The position numbers were made by a program, and so were the translations under genes. Of a stretch of DNA of 64,000 nt, positions 35,116-44,229 are shown piece by piece (within the stretch, counting starts at the first letter, position 1; every line of letters begins with the position of its first letter). The stretch lies in the NCBI GenBank assembly GCA_002482645.1, contig DLGJ01000001.1, forward strand, positions 163,672 through 227,671. Direction: 5' to 3'. Origin of the DNA: Hyphomicrobiaceae bacterium UBA7697. Lineage in GTDB: Bacteria > Pseudomonadota > Alphaproteobacteria > Rhizobiales > Methyloligellaceae. The notes under the pieces are model-generated. The model made no database searches and was not told where the DNA came from. It was given only the letters and a program-made list of their open reading frames with translations.

Positions 35116-35921
35116 ATGATTCCCATCGATGGACGGATAATGTTCGAAGTGGCGCCTCGATTCAGCGGCGCCAAGGCACGGCGGCAGAAAGAGATCATCG
35201 ACGAAATCAGCCCGGTTCTGGCCTCGACTCTCGAGGAATACGGGATCAATACACGGCTCAGGATCGCGCACTTCCTGGGCCAGTGTTGCCACGAGGCGGC
35301 GGGCTTTCGCACGACAGAAGAGTTCGCAAGCGGCGATGCCTATGAGAGACGTTCGGATCTCGGCAATACGCGCAGAGGCGACGGCCGGCGCTACAAAGGC
35401 CGTGGACTGATCCAACTTACGGGGCGCGCGAATTACCGGGACGTCGGGCAGCGTTGGGCGTGGACCTCGAGAACAATCCGCTCCTGGCGGAAGAGCCTCA
35501 GCTCTCGCTCAAGATCGCGTGCGAGTATTGGAAGCGCCGGAAGATCAATCCGGACTGCGACCGCGACGACATCATCAGGGTTACAAGGAAGGTCAACGGC
35601 GGACTGAACGGCCTGGAGGACCGGCGCCGTTATACCGCCAAGGCCAAGGCCGCCCTTGCACGGATCGAAGGCTTCATCCTATCGGGGTCGACGCCGGACA
35701 CGCGCCCCGTTCTCCATCGCGGCTCGGTCGGCGAGGCCGTGGGCAATCTCCAGGAGCAGCTCCGGGATATCGGCTATCCCCTGGCCATCGACGGCGACTA
35801 TGGCCCAGCGACGGAACTCGCGGTGATGGAGTTTCAGGCCGCCCACCGGCTCAGGGCAGACGGCATTGCCGGCAAGAAGACGTGGACGGCGCTGGAGAAG
35901 GCCGCCAAGCAGGCGGCCTGA
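35116..35921 (+). pseudogene. endolysin (GH19 chitinase-like plus peptidoglycan-binding domain), frameshifted
   Basis: From ATG 35116 (AAAGGA upstream) the frame reads a GH19-like muramidase start: RIAHFLGQCCHEAAGFRTTE, GDGRRYKGRGLIQLTGRANY. It then loses sense at about 35450. The next frame resumes with GVDLENNPLLAEEPQLSLKI and continues through a PG_binding_1 domain (GSVGEAVGNLQEQLRDIGY) to 35921. One missing base near CAGCGTTGGGC would restore RLGVDLENN. So the gene is broken by a 1-nt deletion, or the read contains an error. An intact product would be about 268 aa and phage-like. Confidence 0.85.
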
Positions 35922-36093
35922 CCTCTTAAGTGCGATGGGATCACAGCCGGCGATGCCGTCGGCGGCGGCCGCCAACCCGTGGCCATGTCCTGGTCTGGCC
36001 ATGTCTTGGTCTTGAATCGGTGCGACGGTCCCGGCGGGACCGTTGGCTTCTACCCTACCCGCAATCCCAGGTCCCAGCAGCTCAGGGGAGACC

Positions 36094-36930
36094 ATGATCT
36101 CAGCACGCACCAGACCACTTTTCCTGTCCCTAGTCGTTGGATGCCTCGCGCTAGCGCCGCTCGCCGCGCGCGCCGAACAGTCGCCGGCCCAAGACGATCG
36201 CCTGAAAGAGGCCATCGCGGGCGATCACAGATCGGCGGAGGACAAAACCCGCGACGCCTACCGCCATCCTTACGAGACGCTGACGTTCTTCGGCATCCGG
36301 CCGGACATGACGGTCGTCGAAATCTATCCGGGCCGGGGCTGGTACACCGACGTTCTCGCGCCCTATCTCAAGGACAACGGAACGCTCTACGCCGCGGAGC
36401 ATCCCGGCGATCCGTCCTATGCGGCGGTTCAGAGGTCGCTCGAAGCATTCGACCGGAAGCTGAAGGACGCACCGGAGATCTACGGCCAAGTGAAGCGGAC
36501 GAAGGTCACCGAGGACGGCGACATCGCTCCGCCGGACTCGGCCGACCTGATCGTCACCTTCCGCAACCTCCATAGCTTCATGAGGGCGGGCACCGAGGAG
36601 GCCTCCTTCGCCGCCATGTACAAGGCGCTCAAACCCGGCGGCGTGCTCGGCGTCGTGCAGCATCGTGGCGATCCCGAGGTCGAGCAGGACCCAAAAGCCG
36701 GCACGGGTTACGTGAACGAGGACTACGTGATCGCGCTGGCCAAGAAGGCCGGCTTCGAGCTCGCGGAGAAGTCGGAGATCAACGCCAATCCGAAGGATAC
36801 GAAGGATTATGCGAAGGGCGTCTGGACGCTGCCCCCCTCGCTTCGCCTCGGCGACGAGGACCGCGACAAATACGTGGAGATCGGCGAGAGCGACCGCATG
36901 ACGCTGAAATTCGTGAAGCCCGCGAGCTAG
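36094..36930 (+). CDS. exported class I methyltransferase-like protein
   Basis: 278 aa from ATG 36094 (GGGGAG upstream). A signal peptide (MISARTRPLFLSLVVGCLAL...ARA) precedes a methyltransferase-like fold. Motif I is replaced by VVEIYPGRGWYTDVLAPYL, and LIVTFRNLHSFMRAG and KALKPGGVLGVVQH match later motifs. An exported SAM enzyme would lack periplasmic SAM, so the protein may have another role or use a different ligand. It matches the predicted methyltransferase group COG4798 in layout. Confidence 0.8.
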   Translation: MISARTRPLFLSLVVGCLALAPLAARAEQSPAQDDRLKEAIAGDHRSAEDKTRDAYRHPYETLTFFGIRPDMTVVEIYPGRGWYTDVLAPYLKDNGTLYAAEHPGDPSYAAVQRSLEAFDRKLKDAPEIYGQVKRTKVTEDGDIAPPDSADLIVTFRNLHSFMRAGTEEASFAAMYKALKPGGVLGVVQHRGDPEVEQDPKAGTGYVNEDYVIALAKKAGFELAEKSEINANPKDTKDYAKGVWTLPPSLRLGDEDRDKYVEIGESDRMTLKFVKPAS

Positions 36931-36949
36931 CGCGCCAACGCAACGAACT

Positions 36950-37018
36950 CGTCATGGGGCCACCCGGGTCCGGCGTTGCCGGCCCGGGCGCAGGCTCGAG
37001 TCGAGCCGGGTCATGACG
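36950..37018. repeat. dispersed palindromic repeat element, copy 2 (shorter)
   Basis: A 69-bp relative of the elements at 15590 and 59408, bounded by GTCATG and GGTCATGACG, with inner GC-rich inverted repeats (CCCGGGTCCGG, GGCCCGGG, GGCTCGAGTCGAGCC). It lies between the exported methyltransferase-like gene and the end of ettA. Confidence 0.55.
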
Positions 37019-37048
37019 CAAGCCGGGCCATGACGAAAGGGTGCCCGC

Positions 37049-38707
37049 TCAGGCGCGCGCGAACTTCTTGTACTTGATGCGCTTCGGCAGGACCGAGTCC
37101 TCGCCGAGGCGCCGCTTCTTGTCTTCCTCGTAATCCTCGAAATTGCCTTCGAACCACTCCACGTGGCTGTCGCCCTCGAAGGCGAGGATGTGGGTGGCGA
37201 TGCGGTCCAGGAAGAAGCGATCGTGGCTGATGATGACGGCGCATCCGGCGAAGTCCTCCAACGCCGCCTCCAGCGAGGAAAGCGTCTCCACGTCGAGATC
37301 GTTGGTCGGTTCGTCGAGCAGGATCAGGTTCGCGCCCGATTTCAGCATCTTGGCGAGATGGACGCGATTGCGCTCACCGCCCGAAAGCTGGCCGACCTTT
37401 TTCTGCTGGTCGCCGCCTTTGAAGTTGAACCAGCCCACATAGGCGCGCGAGGGCACCTCGCGCTTGCCGAGCGTCACCACTTCGGCGCCTTCGGAGATCT
37501 CCTCGTAGACGGTCTTCTTTTCGTCGAGCGCGTCCCGGGACTGATCGACGTAGCCGAGCTTGACCGTATCGCCGACACGGATCGCGCCGTTGTCCGGCGT
37601 CTCCTGCCCCACGATCATGCGGAACAGCGTCGTCTTGCCCGCGCCGTTCGGGCCGATGACGCCGACAATGCCTCCGGGCGGCAGCTTGAACGACAGGCCG
37701 TCCACGAGTAGCCGGTCGCCGAAGGCTTTCTCCAGACCGTCGGCCTCGATGACGACTTCGCCGAGCCGGGGACCCGGCGGGATCGTGATCTGAGTTTTGG
37801 CCGACTTCTCGTTGCCGGCCTCGGCGAGCAGTTCGTCATAGGCCTTGATGCGGGCCTTGGACTTGGCTTGGCGCGCCTTGGGGCTCGCCCGGATCCAGTC
37901 GAGCTCGCGCGCCAGCGTGCGCTGCTTGGCTTCCTCATGCTTCCCCTCGACCTCGAGCCGCTTCTGCTTCTGCTCGAGCCAGGACGAATAGTTGCCCTTG
38001 TAGGGCACGCCCTGCCCGCGATCGAGCTCCAGCGTCCACTCGGTGATGTTGTCGAGGAAGTAGCGGTCGTGAGTCACCATCACGATGGTGCCCGGATAGT
38101 CCCGCAAATGATGTTCGAGCCAAGCGACGCTCTCCGCGTCGAGATGGTTCGTCGGCTCGTCGAGCAGCAGAATGTCCGGCTTCGACAGGAGCAGACGGCA
38201 CAGCGCGACGCGGCGGCGCTCGCCGCCCGAAAGCTTGGCGACGTCCGCGTCGCCTGGCGGGCAGCGCAACGCATCCATCGCTTGCTCCACCTGGGTGTCG
38301 AGGTCCCACAGGTCCTGCGCGTCGATCTCGTCCTGGAGCCGCGCCATCTCGTCGGCGGTCTCGTCGGAATAGTTCATCGCCAGCTCGTTGTAGCGGTCGA
38401 GCTTGGCCTTCTTCTCGGCCACGCCTTCCATGACGTTGCCCATGACATCCTTGTTGGGGTCGAGCCGCGGCTCCTGCGGCAGATAGCCGACGCGCACGCC
38501 ATCGGCCGCCCAGGCCTCGCCCGTGAACTCCTTCTCGTCGCCCGCCATGATGCGCAGCAGCGTCGATTTGCCCGCGCCGTTGACGCCGACCACACCGATC
38601 TTGGCGCCTGGCAGAAAAGCGAGCGTCACATCCTTCAAGACCTGTTTCCCGCCAGGGTAGGTCTTGTTGAGTTTCGTCATCACGTAGACGTATTGCGGAT
38701 TGGCCAT
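37049..38707 (-). CDS. ettA: ABC-F translation factor, energy-dependent translational throttle EttA
   Basis: 552 aa from ATG 38707 (MANPQYVYVMTKLNKTYPGG). Two ABC ATPase domains carry Walker A GVNGAGKST and GPNGAGKTT, signatures LSGGERRRVALCRL and LSGGERNRVHLAKM, and DEPTNHLD/DEPTNDLD. The linker carries the ABC-F arm. EttA binds the ribosomal E site and gates entry into elongation by ATP/ADP ratio. The upstream 39 codons of open frame run over a tandem repeat and are not used. It is a single gene with no permease partner, as expected for ABC-F. Confidence 0.95.
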   Translation of the reverse strand: MANPQYVYVMTKLNKTYPGGKQVLKDVTLAFLPGAKIGVVGVNGAGKSTLLRIMAGDEKEFTGEAWAADGVRVGYLPQEPRLDPNKDVMGNVMEGVAEKKAKLDRYNELAMNYSDETADEMARLQDEIDAQDLWDLDTQVEQAMDALRCPPGDADVAKLSGGERRRVALCRLLLSKPDILLLDEPTNHLDAESVAWLEHHLRDYPGTIVMVTHDRYFLDNITEWTLELDRGQGVPYKGNYSSWLEQKQKRLEVEGKHEEAKQRTLARELDWIRASPKARQAKSKARIKAYDELLAEAGNEKSAKTQITIPPGPRLGEVVIEADGLEKAFGDRLLVDGLSFKLPPGGIVGVIGPNGAGKTTLFRMIVGQETPDNGAIRVGDTVKLGYVDQSRDALDEKKTVYEEISEGAEVVTLGKREVPSRAYVGWFNFKGGDQQKKVGQLSGGERNRVHLAKMLKSGANLILLDEPTNDLDVETLSSLEAALEDFAGCAVIISHDRFFLDRIATHILAFEGDSHVEWFEGNFEDYEEDKKRRLGEDSVLPKRIKYKKFARA

Positions 38708-38710
38708 GGA

Positions 38711-38758
38711 GTTTCGTGGGATATGGGGTTTGGTGGGATATGGGGTTTCGCTGATGGG
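38711..38758. repeat. 17-bp tandem repeat in the ettA leader
   Basis: GTTTCGTGGGATATGGG, then GTTTGGTGGGATATGGG, then a partial GTTTCGCTGATGGG. Two and a half units immediately upstream of the ettA start. Confidence 0.65.
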
Positions 38759-38974
38759 AGTCCGGTCGTGGGCGCCCGGCCGGCGCCTTGGGCTTCGGGA
38801 GATTTTGCCCGCGCTTTTAGCCAATCGGACGGATCAACTCAATGCGAGATACGCCGTAGCGGCACAATGCCGTGGGGATCGTGGCCGTCATCGGCTTGAA
38901 AAGCCGGCCCGTCGATCTGATAGTTGCTGCCGGTCCCGTGATCGCCATCGTTTTGGGGCCCGAGGGAGGATCTT

Positions 38975-39364
38975 TTGAAACATGCTTTTTCGGCGCTGGC
39001 CGCCGTGTGTCTACTCGCTCTATCCGGTTTGTCCGCGCGTGCCGACTACACCGTGGTGGAGGTTAACTTCATCATCGCGGACAAAAACGGCGATATGCTC
39101 CTCAGCAAGACGGAGTACCTGCTTGTCGCGCTGGATGCTCTGCAGAAGCTCGACACGAATGGGAACAATGCGATCGACCCCGAAGAAATCGGCGATCTTT
39201 CGAAAGATGCCGAGTTCGCAGACGGCGACACGGACAAGAGCGGCAACCTATCCGTGGAGGAAGTGATCGCCGAGAAACTCGCCGACTTCGAAGCCGCCGA
39301 TACGAACAAGGACGGCGCGCTGAATGTCGAGGAAGTCACGGAATTCGAAGCCAAGAAGAACTGA
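38975..39364 (+). CDS. secreted EF-hand calcium-binding protein
   Basis: 129 aa from TTG 38975, with GGGAGGA five nt upstream. A signal peptide (about 1-23) is followed by four EF-hand loops: DKNGDMLLSKTE (36-47), DTNGNNAIDPEE (60-71), DTDKSGNLSVEE (85-96) and DTNKDGALNVEE (109-120). This is a periplasmic calmodulin-like protein; calcium binding is well supported by the loops, the partner is unknown. The stop lies inside a 16-bp tandem duplication. The glycine-zipper gene follows after 26 bp. Confidence 0.88.
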   Translation: MKHAFSALAAVCLLALSGLSARADYTVVEVNFIIADKNGDMLLSKTEYLLVALDALQKLDTNGNNAIDPEEIGDLSKDAEFADGDTDKSGNLSVEEVIAEKLADFEAADTNKDGALNVEEVTEFEAKKN

Positions 39365-39378
39365 AGCCAAGAAGAACT
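39347..39378. repeat. 16-bp tandem duplication across the EF-hand stop codon
   Basis: GAAGCCAAGAAGAACT occurs twice in a row. The first copy supplies the TGA stop with the next base and the second is followed by TAG, so the duplication created untranslated sequence after the gene. Confidence 0.8.
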
Positions 39379-39390
39379 AGGGAAAGAATC

Positions 39391-39666
39391 ATGCAATTCG
39401 TCGTCTCTCTCAAGCGATCCATCGCGCTTACGCCTTGCGTCCTGATCGCAATGACCCTCGCCGCAGCGAAACCGGAGACCGCTTCGGCCCAAGAGGGTGC
39501 GATTGTCGGCGGCGCCATCGGCCTCGGCATCGGCGCGGCCGTCACGAGAGGGAGCGCGGCCGGGGTGATCGGAGGGGCGCTGATCGGCGGCGTGGTCGGC
39601 AACGAAATCCAGCAGGATCAACGCCGTAAGCAGCGCGCAAATAACAACAGGAGAAACACGAGATAG
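39391..39666 (+). CDS. small glycine-zipper exported protein
   Basis: 91 aa with a signal-like N-terminus (MQFVVSLKRSIALTPCVLIA...ASA). The mature part carries a glycine zipper (GAIVGGAIGLGIGAAVTRGS; GVIGGALIGGVVGNEI) and a basic tail (QDQRRKQRANNNRRN). Such proteins associate with membranes or pack as oligomers. Function is unknown; it is probably cotranscribed with the EF-hand gene. Confidence 0.65.
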   Translation: MQFVVSLKRSIALTPCVLIAMTLAAAKPETASAQEGAIVGGAIGLGIGAAVTRGSAAGVIGGALIGGVVGNEIQQDQRRKQRANNNRRNTR

Positions 39667-39682
39667 CGGCGCCGAACGGCCG

Positions 39683-40729
39683 CTATTCGAACAACTCCGG
39701 CAGGCGGGCCTTCAGCTTCTGCGCGAGCGCGTCCAGCGGATTTTCCTGTATAGGCTCGACCTCCGCGAGCGCCAGCGCGAATCGCTCCGGCGAAAGATCG
39801 GCGATGGGCACCGTGCGCGACCAGCCCTTGTGCATGAGGAAGTCCCGATAGAGTTGCTCGTCCTCGGTGAAGCGGCAGGCTCGCGGCGACACGCCGATCG
39901 CAGGCAGCCGCGCGGACACGGCCTCCGAAATCATCGAACTCGAATCCTCGGTACAGACGATGGCGTCCGACTTGGCGAAGATCTCGAGGAGCGTACCGGG
40001 GCCCGCGGTGCGGAAGTCGATGAACTTCGCCACGACGGCCTCGTCGCGAGCCATCTCTTCGATGCGGTCGGCCACGGCATCGGGCGTGCGGCGGGACGTG
40101 GAAATCAGCCACCGCGTACCCCAGGCCTTCGAGACGTCCCTGACGAAGGCGAGCAGCGCTTCCCACTCGCTATCGCGGTAGTGAACCCCCCCTGCCCGGC
40201 CGCCGACAAGAAGCCCCAAGGTTCGCGGCCGGTTGTCCGGACCGAACCGGGGCACGACCTTCGGGCGGCCGAGTTCGTCCGGATCGATCGACGAGGGCTT
40301 GAGGACGACAAGGTGCTTGTCGCTACCCTCGTCGCGCTCGTAGGACGAGACGATCAGGCTGAAATTATCCGGCTCCAGTCCCCGCAACAGCGAACCGCAA
40401 AAGATGTTGGGAACGTCAAGCAGGCGCGTGACGCAGATATTCGGCATCTGGGTCTCGCCGCCCGCCGACACCACGAGGTCGGCTTGCGGGATCGTCCCGG
40501 CGTCGATCCGGTAGGCCATCCGCAGCATGCGCGGCGGATAGAAACTCTTGGCGTTGATCCTCGCCCGCAGCCAGCGTGTGGGCACGATCCATTTCCGCTG
40601 GACTTCGATCCGGGTGACGTCGACGGGCAGAAGGCGCGAAAGCGCCGCAATGACGCCTTGGGCGACGTGATAGTGACCGGGCCGCGTATCGGCGAGAAAA
40701 ATGACCCGAAGCGGCGTCTTGTCTGGCAT
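39683..40729 (-). CDS. ELM1/GtrOC1-family (DUF1022) protein
   Basis: 348 aa from ATG 40729 (MPDKTPLRVIFLADTRPGHY). It matches the bacterial relatives of plant ELM1, a mitochondrial fission factor: DTRPGHYHVAQGVIAAL, VSAGGETQMPNICVTRLL, GGRAGGVHYRD and TEDSSSMISEAVSARLPAIGV. The two-Rossmann pattern with SSSMISEA is glycosyltransferase-like, so it may use a nucleotide-sugar in envelope glycan synthesis, but that is unproven. It is divergent from the TerB gene. Confidence 0.82.
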   Translation of the reverse strand: MPDKTPLRVIFLADTRPGHYHVAQGVIAALSRLLPVDVTRIEVQRKWIVPTRWLRARINAKSFYPPRMLRMAYRIDAGTIPQADLVVSAGGETQMPNICVTRLLDVPNIFCGSLLRGLEPDNFSLIVSSYERDEGSDKHLVVLKPSSIDPDELGRPKVVPRFGPDNRPRTLGLLVGGRAGGVHYRDSEWEALLAFVRDVSKAWGTRWLISTSRRTPDAVADRIEEMARDEAVVAKFIDFRTAGPGTLLEIFAKSDAIVCTEDSSSMISEAVSARLPAIGVSPRACRFTEDEQLYRDFLMHKGWSRTVPIADLSPERFALALAEVEPIQENPLDALAQKLKARLPELFE

Positions 40730-40870
40730 CGGCGAGGCGGACCCAATTTGCAGCGGCGGCAGGTTGATAGCGCACCCTGGCCGCGTCTTCAAAGCCGTTC
40801 AAGTCTGCTTGGCAAACCGGGCCCATTTCCGCACAATCGAATGGCCGGCACGCTAGAGGAGGAGCCTTCC

Positions 40871-41263
40871 GTGAGCGACGACATCAGCAAGTGCGATGTG
40901 ATCCTGAAAGCAATGGTGGCCATGGCGGGCGCCGACGGGCACCTCGACACGCGCGAGGTGGGCCTCATCCAGGAGATCTACGAGGACTGCACTGGAAAGA
41001 CGCTGCCGGCGGATGCCATCGCGCGCGCCGCGCGACAGAATGCCGAAGAGGATTTCCGCGAGGCTCTCGCCGCCTTGTCGCCCTCGCTGGACCTAACCAC
41101 CAAGGACGAAATCCTTTGTGCCGCCTATCGCGTTCTCCTGGCGGACAATCGCGTCGCCGGCGAGGAACGCAAGGAACTGCACGATATGGCCAAGGCTCTC
41201 CATATCTCCGAGATACATCTCAGCGCGCTTCTCGAGGAACTCGCCGCGTCGCTGCACCAATAG
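40871..41263 (+). CDS. TerB-like domain protein
   Basis: 130 aa from GTG 40871, set by GAGGAGGAG; an in-frame ATG at 40841 is less likely. Helical TerB-like domain: ILKAMVAMAGADGHLDTREV then LIQEIYEDCTGKTL, and LCAAYRVLLADNRVAGEERK. The paired acidic A-D-G-x-L/V-x-x-x-E motifs resemble the metal site of TerB. It is the second TerB-type protein in this window (compare the DjlA-like protein). The sulfotransferase gene follows after 66 bp. Confidence 0.75.
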   Translation: MSDDISKCDVILKAMVAMAGADGHLDTREVGLIQEIYEDCTGKTLPADAIARAARQNAEEDFREALAALSPSLDLTTKDEILCAAYRVLLADNRVAGEERKELHDMAKALHISEIHLSALLEELAASLHQ

Positions 41264-41329
41264 GCCGCGATGCGGCTTGCGGGACCGGCGCGGGAACGAC
41301 TAGGGTCCGCGCACTGAATCCTGTCACAT

Positions 41330-42031
41330 ATGCCCATGATCCTGTCGCACAAGCACAAATTCATCTTCATCAAAACGAAGAAGACCGCCGGCACGGCCAT
41401 CGAGGCCGCGATCTCGCAACTTTGCGGACCGGACGACGTCATCACGCCCTATCGCGCCGCGAGCGAGAAGGACCGCAAGGGGCTCGGCCCTCAGAACTAC
41501 CGGATCGAGCATCCTCTGAAGCCGCGGCGGCCTCTATGGCGCAAGCTTCTGCGCCGTCCGGAACGGTACTGGCATCCGACCATAGGCTATTACGAGCACA
41601 TGCCCGCCTGGCGCATTCGCAACTATGTGGGCGATGAGATTTGGCGCAGCTATTACAAATTCGCCTTCGACCGGAACCCGTGGGACCGGCAGGTCTCGTG
41701 GTATCTCTACAAGACCAAATCGAAGAAGACGCGCCCCAGTTTCGCGGACTATATGCGGCGGCCGTCCGCCTATGTGGACAATCACGAGCTCTACATGCTC
41801 GACAACGAGCTGGCCGTCGATTTCCTCGGCCGCTACGAGAATTTGGAAGAGGATTTGAATACGGCGCTGGCGAGAGCCGGCGTCGAGACGAAAGTCAGCG
41901 TTCCGAAAGTGAACGTGACTCCGAAGAAAGATTCGTCGCGCGGCTATCGCAGCTACTTCACGCCGGAACTGCGGGAGCAGGTCGCGAAATGGTACGGGCC
42001 CGAGATCGCGATTCTCGGCTACGACTTCTAG
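41330..42031 (+). CDS. sulfotransferase-family protein
   Basis: 233 aa. The N-terminus HKHKFIFIKTKKTAGTAIEA contains the 5'-phosphosulfate loop (K-x-A-G-T-x-I/S-E), and YKFAFDRNPWDRQVSWYLY contains the 3'-phosphate (RNP-D-x-x-S) motif of PAPS-dependent sulfotransferases. It would transfer sulfate to a carbohydrate or other cell-surface acceptor. No sulfate-activation genes are nearby. ATG 41330 and 41336 are both possible starts, neither with a strong ribosome site. Confidence 0.82.
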   Translation: MPMILSHKHKFIFIKTKKTAGTAIEAAISQLCGPDDVITPYRAASEKDRKGLGPQNYRIEHPLKPRRPLWRKLLRRPERYWHPTIGYYEHMPAWRIRNYVGDEIWRSYYKFAFDRNPWDRQVSWYLYKTKSKKTRPSFADYMRRPSAYVDNHELYMLDNELAVDFLGRYENLEEDLNTALARAGVETKVSVPKVNVTPKKDSSRGYRSYFTPELREQVAKWYGPEIAILGYDF

Positions 42032-42091
42032 CGTTCGAACACGCCGGAAGCGATGCGGCGGGCCGCGTCCGGCCCGCCACTCAATACCGCT

Positions 42092-42232
42092 TTACTGCGT
42101 GCAAGAATTGCTTTCGGCGTTCCAGGTACCGCCGGCGGCCTCACAGTCGGCCTGGTTGTCAGGACCCGCAAAGGCAGGCGCTGCGGTGGCGAGAGCGGTT
42201 GCGACGGCGAGCATGGAAACGAAATACTTCAT
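42092..42232 (-). CDS. very small secreted peptide
   Basis: 46 aa from ATG 42232, with GGAGG upstream. Signal peptide MKYFVSMLAVATALATAAPA ends at FA-G; the mature peptide is about 24 residues (GPDNQADCEAAGGTWNAESN, SCTQ) with two cysteines that could form one disulfide. The C-EAAGGTW-x(5)-C pattern is common in short alphaproteobacterial exported peptides of unknown function. It is divergent from the porin-like gene. Confidence 0.7.
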   Translation of the reverse strand: MKYFVSMLAVATALATAAPAFAGPDNQADCEAAGGTWNAESNSCTQ

Positions 42233-42568
42233 GGTCTGTTCCTCCATTTGAACATACCTGCGAGTGGTGCAGGCGGACGTAAGAACTCGGGCAAACGGCG
42301 TTGGTTCCTCGTGCAGACAAACAAAGGCAGCTTGCCTTCGAATGACCTTACTTATGGACGGATTGGGCTCAGCGTCCGCGTGCCGAAGGCTCGCACGTTC
42401 CCTCGGGGAAAACACATCGCGGCGACCATGCCAGCACGTCCGCACCCTAGTCAGAACGTCCTCGGCTGTGACATGCTGGCTCGAGGATCGCGGACCGTCG
42501 TTTCCGTGGGCGTGCCGCGACCGATCCGCGACCGTAAGCCCGCGCCCGGGAGGGACGATCCCTTCGTC

Positions 42569-43930
42569 ATGAAGGCCGCCGCGACATTTGGGATGCTTGG
42601 TGCCGTGGCGTTTGGCCTCCCTCTCCTTGCCGCCGGCCTGGCTTCACCGCCGCTTGCCGCGCAGGAAGCGTCGGGCCGGCAAGAAGCGCCGGATTTGCAA
42701 ACGCCGGGTTTGCAATCGATTTGGAGCGATCTTCTCGGCGCGGCGGATGCGCCCGATGCGTCCGTCACACTCCCGGCCGATGTGGACGATCCCTATGACG
42801 TCGTCGACGAGGGCTGGGAGCCACTCAAGGTCGGGCCGTTCAAAGTCGGCGGCGCGTTTCGCATCAACTATATCTACAAGGATTGGGACGACGCCTACGA
42901 CTGGCCGGGAGAATTCGCCTTCGACACCGCGCGGGTCAATGTCGATCTGGATGAGGAGGCAAGCCCGATCATCGGCTCGTTCGAATACCGCTATTACCAA
43001 GACAAATTCGCGGACGGCCACGACTATTCGATGATCCATCACGCCTGGCTCGGCCGGAAGCTGGACGACCGGCAACAGGTCCAGGCCGGCGTGACGAAGG
43101 TCCCGTTCGGCATCCTGCCCTATGCCTCGCACAACTGGTTCTTTCAGTTACCCTACTATGTCGGCTTCGAGGACGACTACGATCTCGGCGCCAAATATAT
43201 CGGCGACTTCGCGCCCTGGAACTTTCAAGCCGCCTACTTCCCGCGCGACGAGGGAAGCTATTTCGGCGATAGCGGCGACAGTGCGCGCTATTCCTACGAC
43301 CTCGTGCGCGAAGGGCCGAACGGCAATGCCGAGCGCAATCAGTTCAACGCGCGGCTGGCCTACACCCTGGAGCCGAAGGAGGGGTTCAGCACCGAGGTCG
43401 GCGTCTCGGTGATGGTCGGCGGCATCGAGAACGACAACCCGCAAGGCGGTTCCGGCACGCGCCACGCGGTCGCCGCACATCTCGTCGGGAACTACGACCG
43501 CTGGAACCTCATGCTGCAGGCGATCCATTACGAGTACGACGTGAACAACGATCCGAACCGCGATGCGAGCCCCGACGGGAGCTTCGTCGTCTTTGGTGCA
43601 TACGATGCGTCGTACTACGTGGCATCGAAGGCGACGATCTACACGGCCGGGCTCGCATACACGCTCCCGGTCGATTGGCACCGCGTTACATCGCTGACCT
43701 TCTATAACGACTTCAGCCTGATGGCGAAGCACGAGGGCGGTTTTCAGGACAGCCTGCAAAACGTGGTCGGCTTCGCGGTCGATGCGGCGCCCTTCTACAT
43801 CTATGTCGACCTCGCCATGGGCAAATATCACCCCTGGCTCGGAGGCGACTGGACCACCTCGCTTGCAAGCGGTGGATACGAAGACGACTGGCACACGCGC
43901 TTCAACGTCAATATCGGGCTCTATTTCTGA
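42569..43930 (+). CDS. porin-like outer-membrane beta-barrel protein
   Basis: 453 aa from ATG 42569, with a signal peptide (MKAAATFGMLGAVAFGLPLL...LAAQ). The mature protein alternates amphipathic strands rich in aromatic residues and ends with NVNIGLYF, a terminal aromatic typical of outer-membrane barrels. Segments such as FKVGGAFRINYIYKDWDD and VNVDLDEEASPIIGSFEYRY resemble phosphate-selective porin O/P types. The pore substrate is not evident. Upstream open frame without a ribosome site is disregarded. Confidence 0.82.
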   Translation: MKAAATFGMLGAVAFGLPLLAAGLASPPLAAQEASGRQEAPDLQTPGLQSIWSDLLGAADAPDASVTLPADVDDPYDVVDEGWEPLKVGPFKVGGAFRINYIYKDWDDAYDWPGEFAFDTARVNVDLDEEASPIIGSFEYRYYQDKFADGHDYSMIHHAWLGRKLDDRQQVQAGVTKVPFGILPYASHNWFFQLPYYVGFEDDYDLGAKYIGDFAPWNFQAAYFPRDEGSYFGDSGDSARYSYDLVREGPNGNAERNQFNARLAYTLEPKEGFSTEVGVSVMVGGIENDNPQGGSGTRHAVAAHLVGNYDRWNLMLQAIHYEYDVNNDPNRDASPDGSFVVFGAYDASYYVASKATIYTAGLAYTLPVDWHRVTSLTFYNDFSLMAKHEGGFQDSLQNVVGFAVDAAPFYIYVDLAMGKYHPWLGGDWTTSLASGGYEDDWHTRFNVNIGLYF

Positions 43931-44229
43931 GGCCATGGCCGCCAACGGACCCGCGGGCGCACCCGGTCCGGCACGCGACCGTGCGATGAGAACGCCTCGA
44001 AGGCGCGCTTCTTGACCGTCCGCTCCGGCGACAGCAGACCGCTGCCATCGCCATCCAACAAATGTATAGTTTAATTTCGGGACGGGCGTCGCCGTTCAAA
44101 AACTCTCCGGGACCGGCCATCCTTTCCGATGTGGCGTGGAGAACGATGACGGGACGGCGCTCACGGACGCTCCACGGCAGCTCGTGATCTCTACGGCGCC
44201 GCGGGCCGCGTCAGCAGCGGAGGGATATC

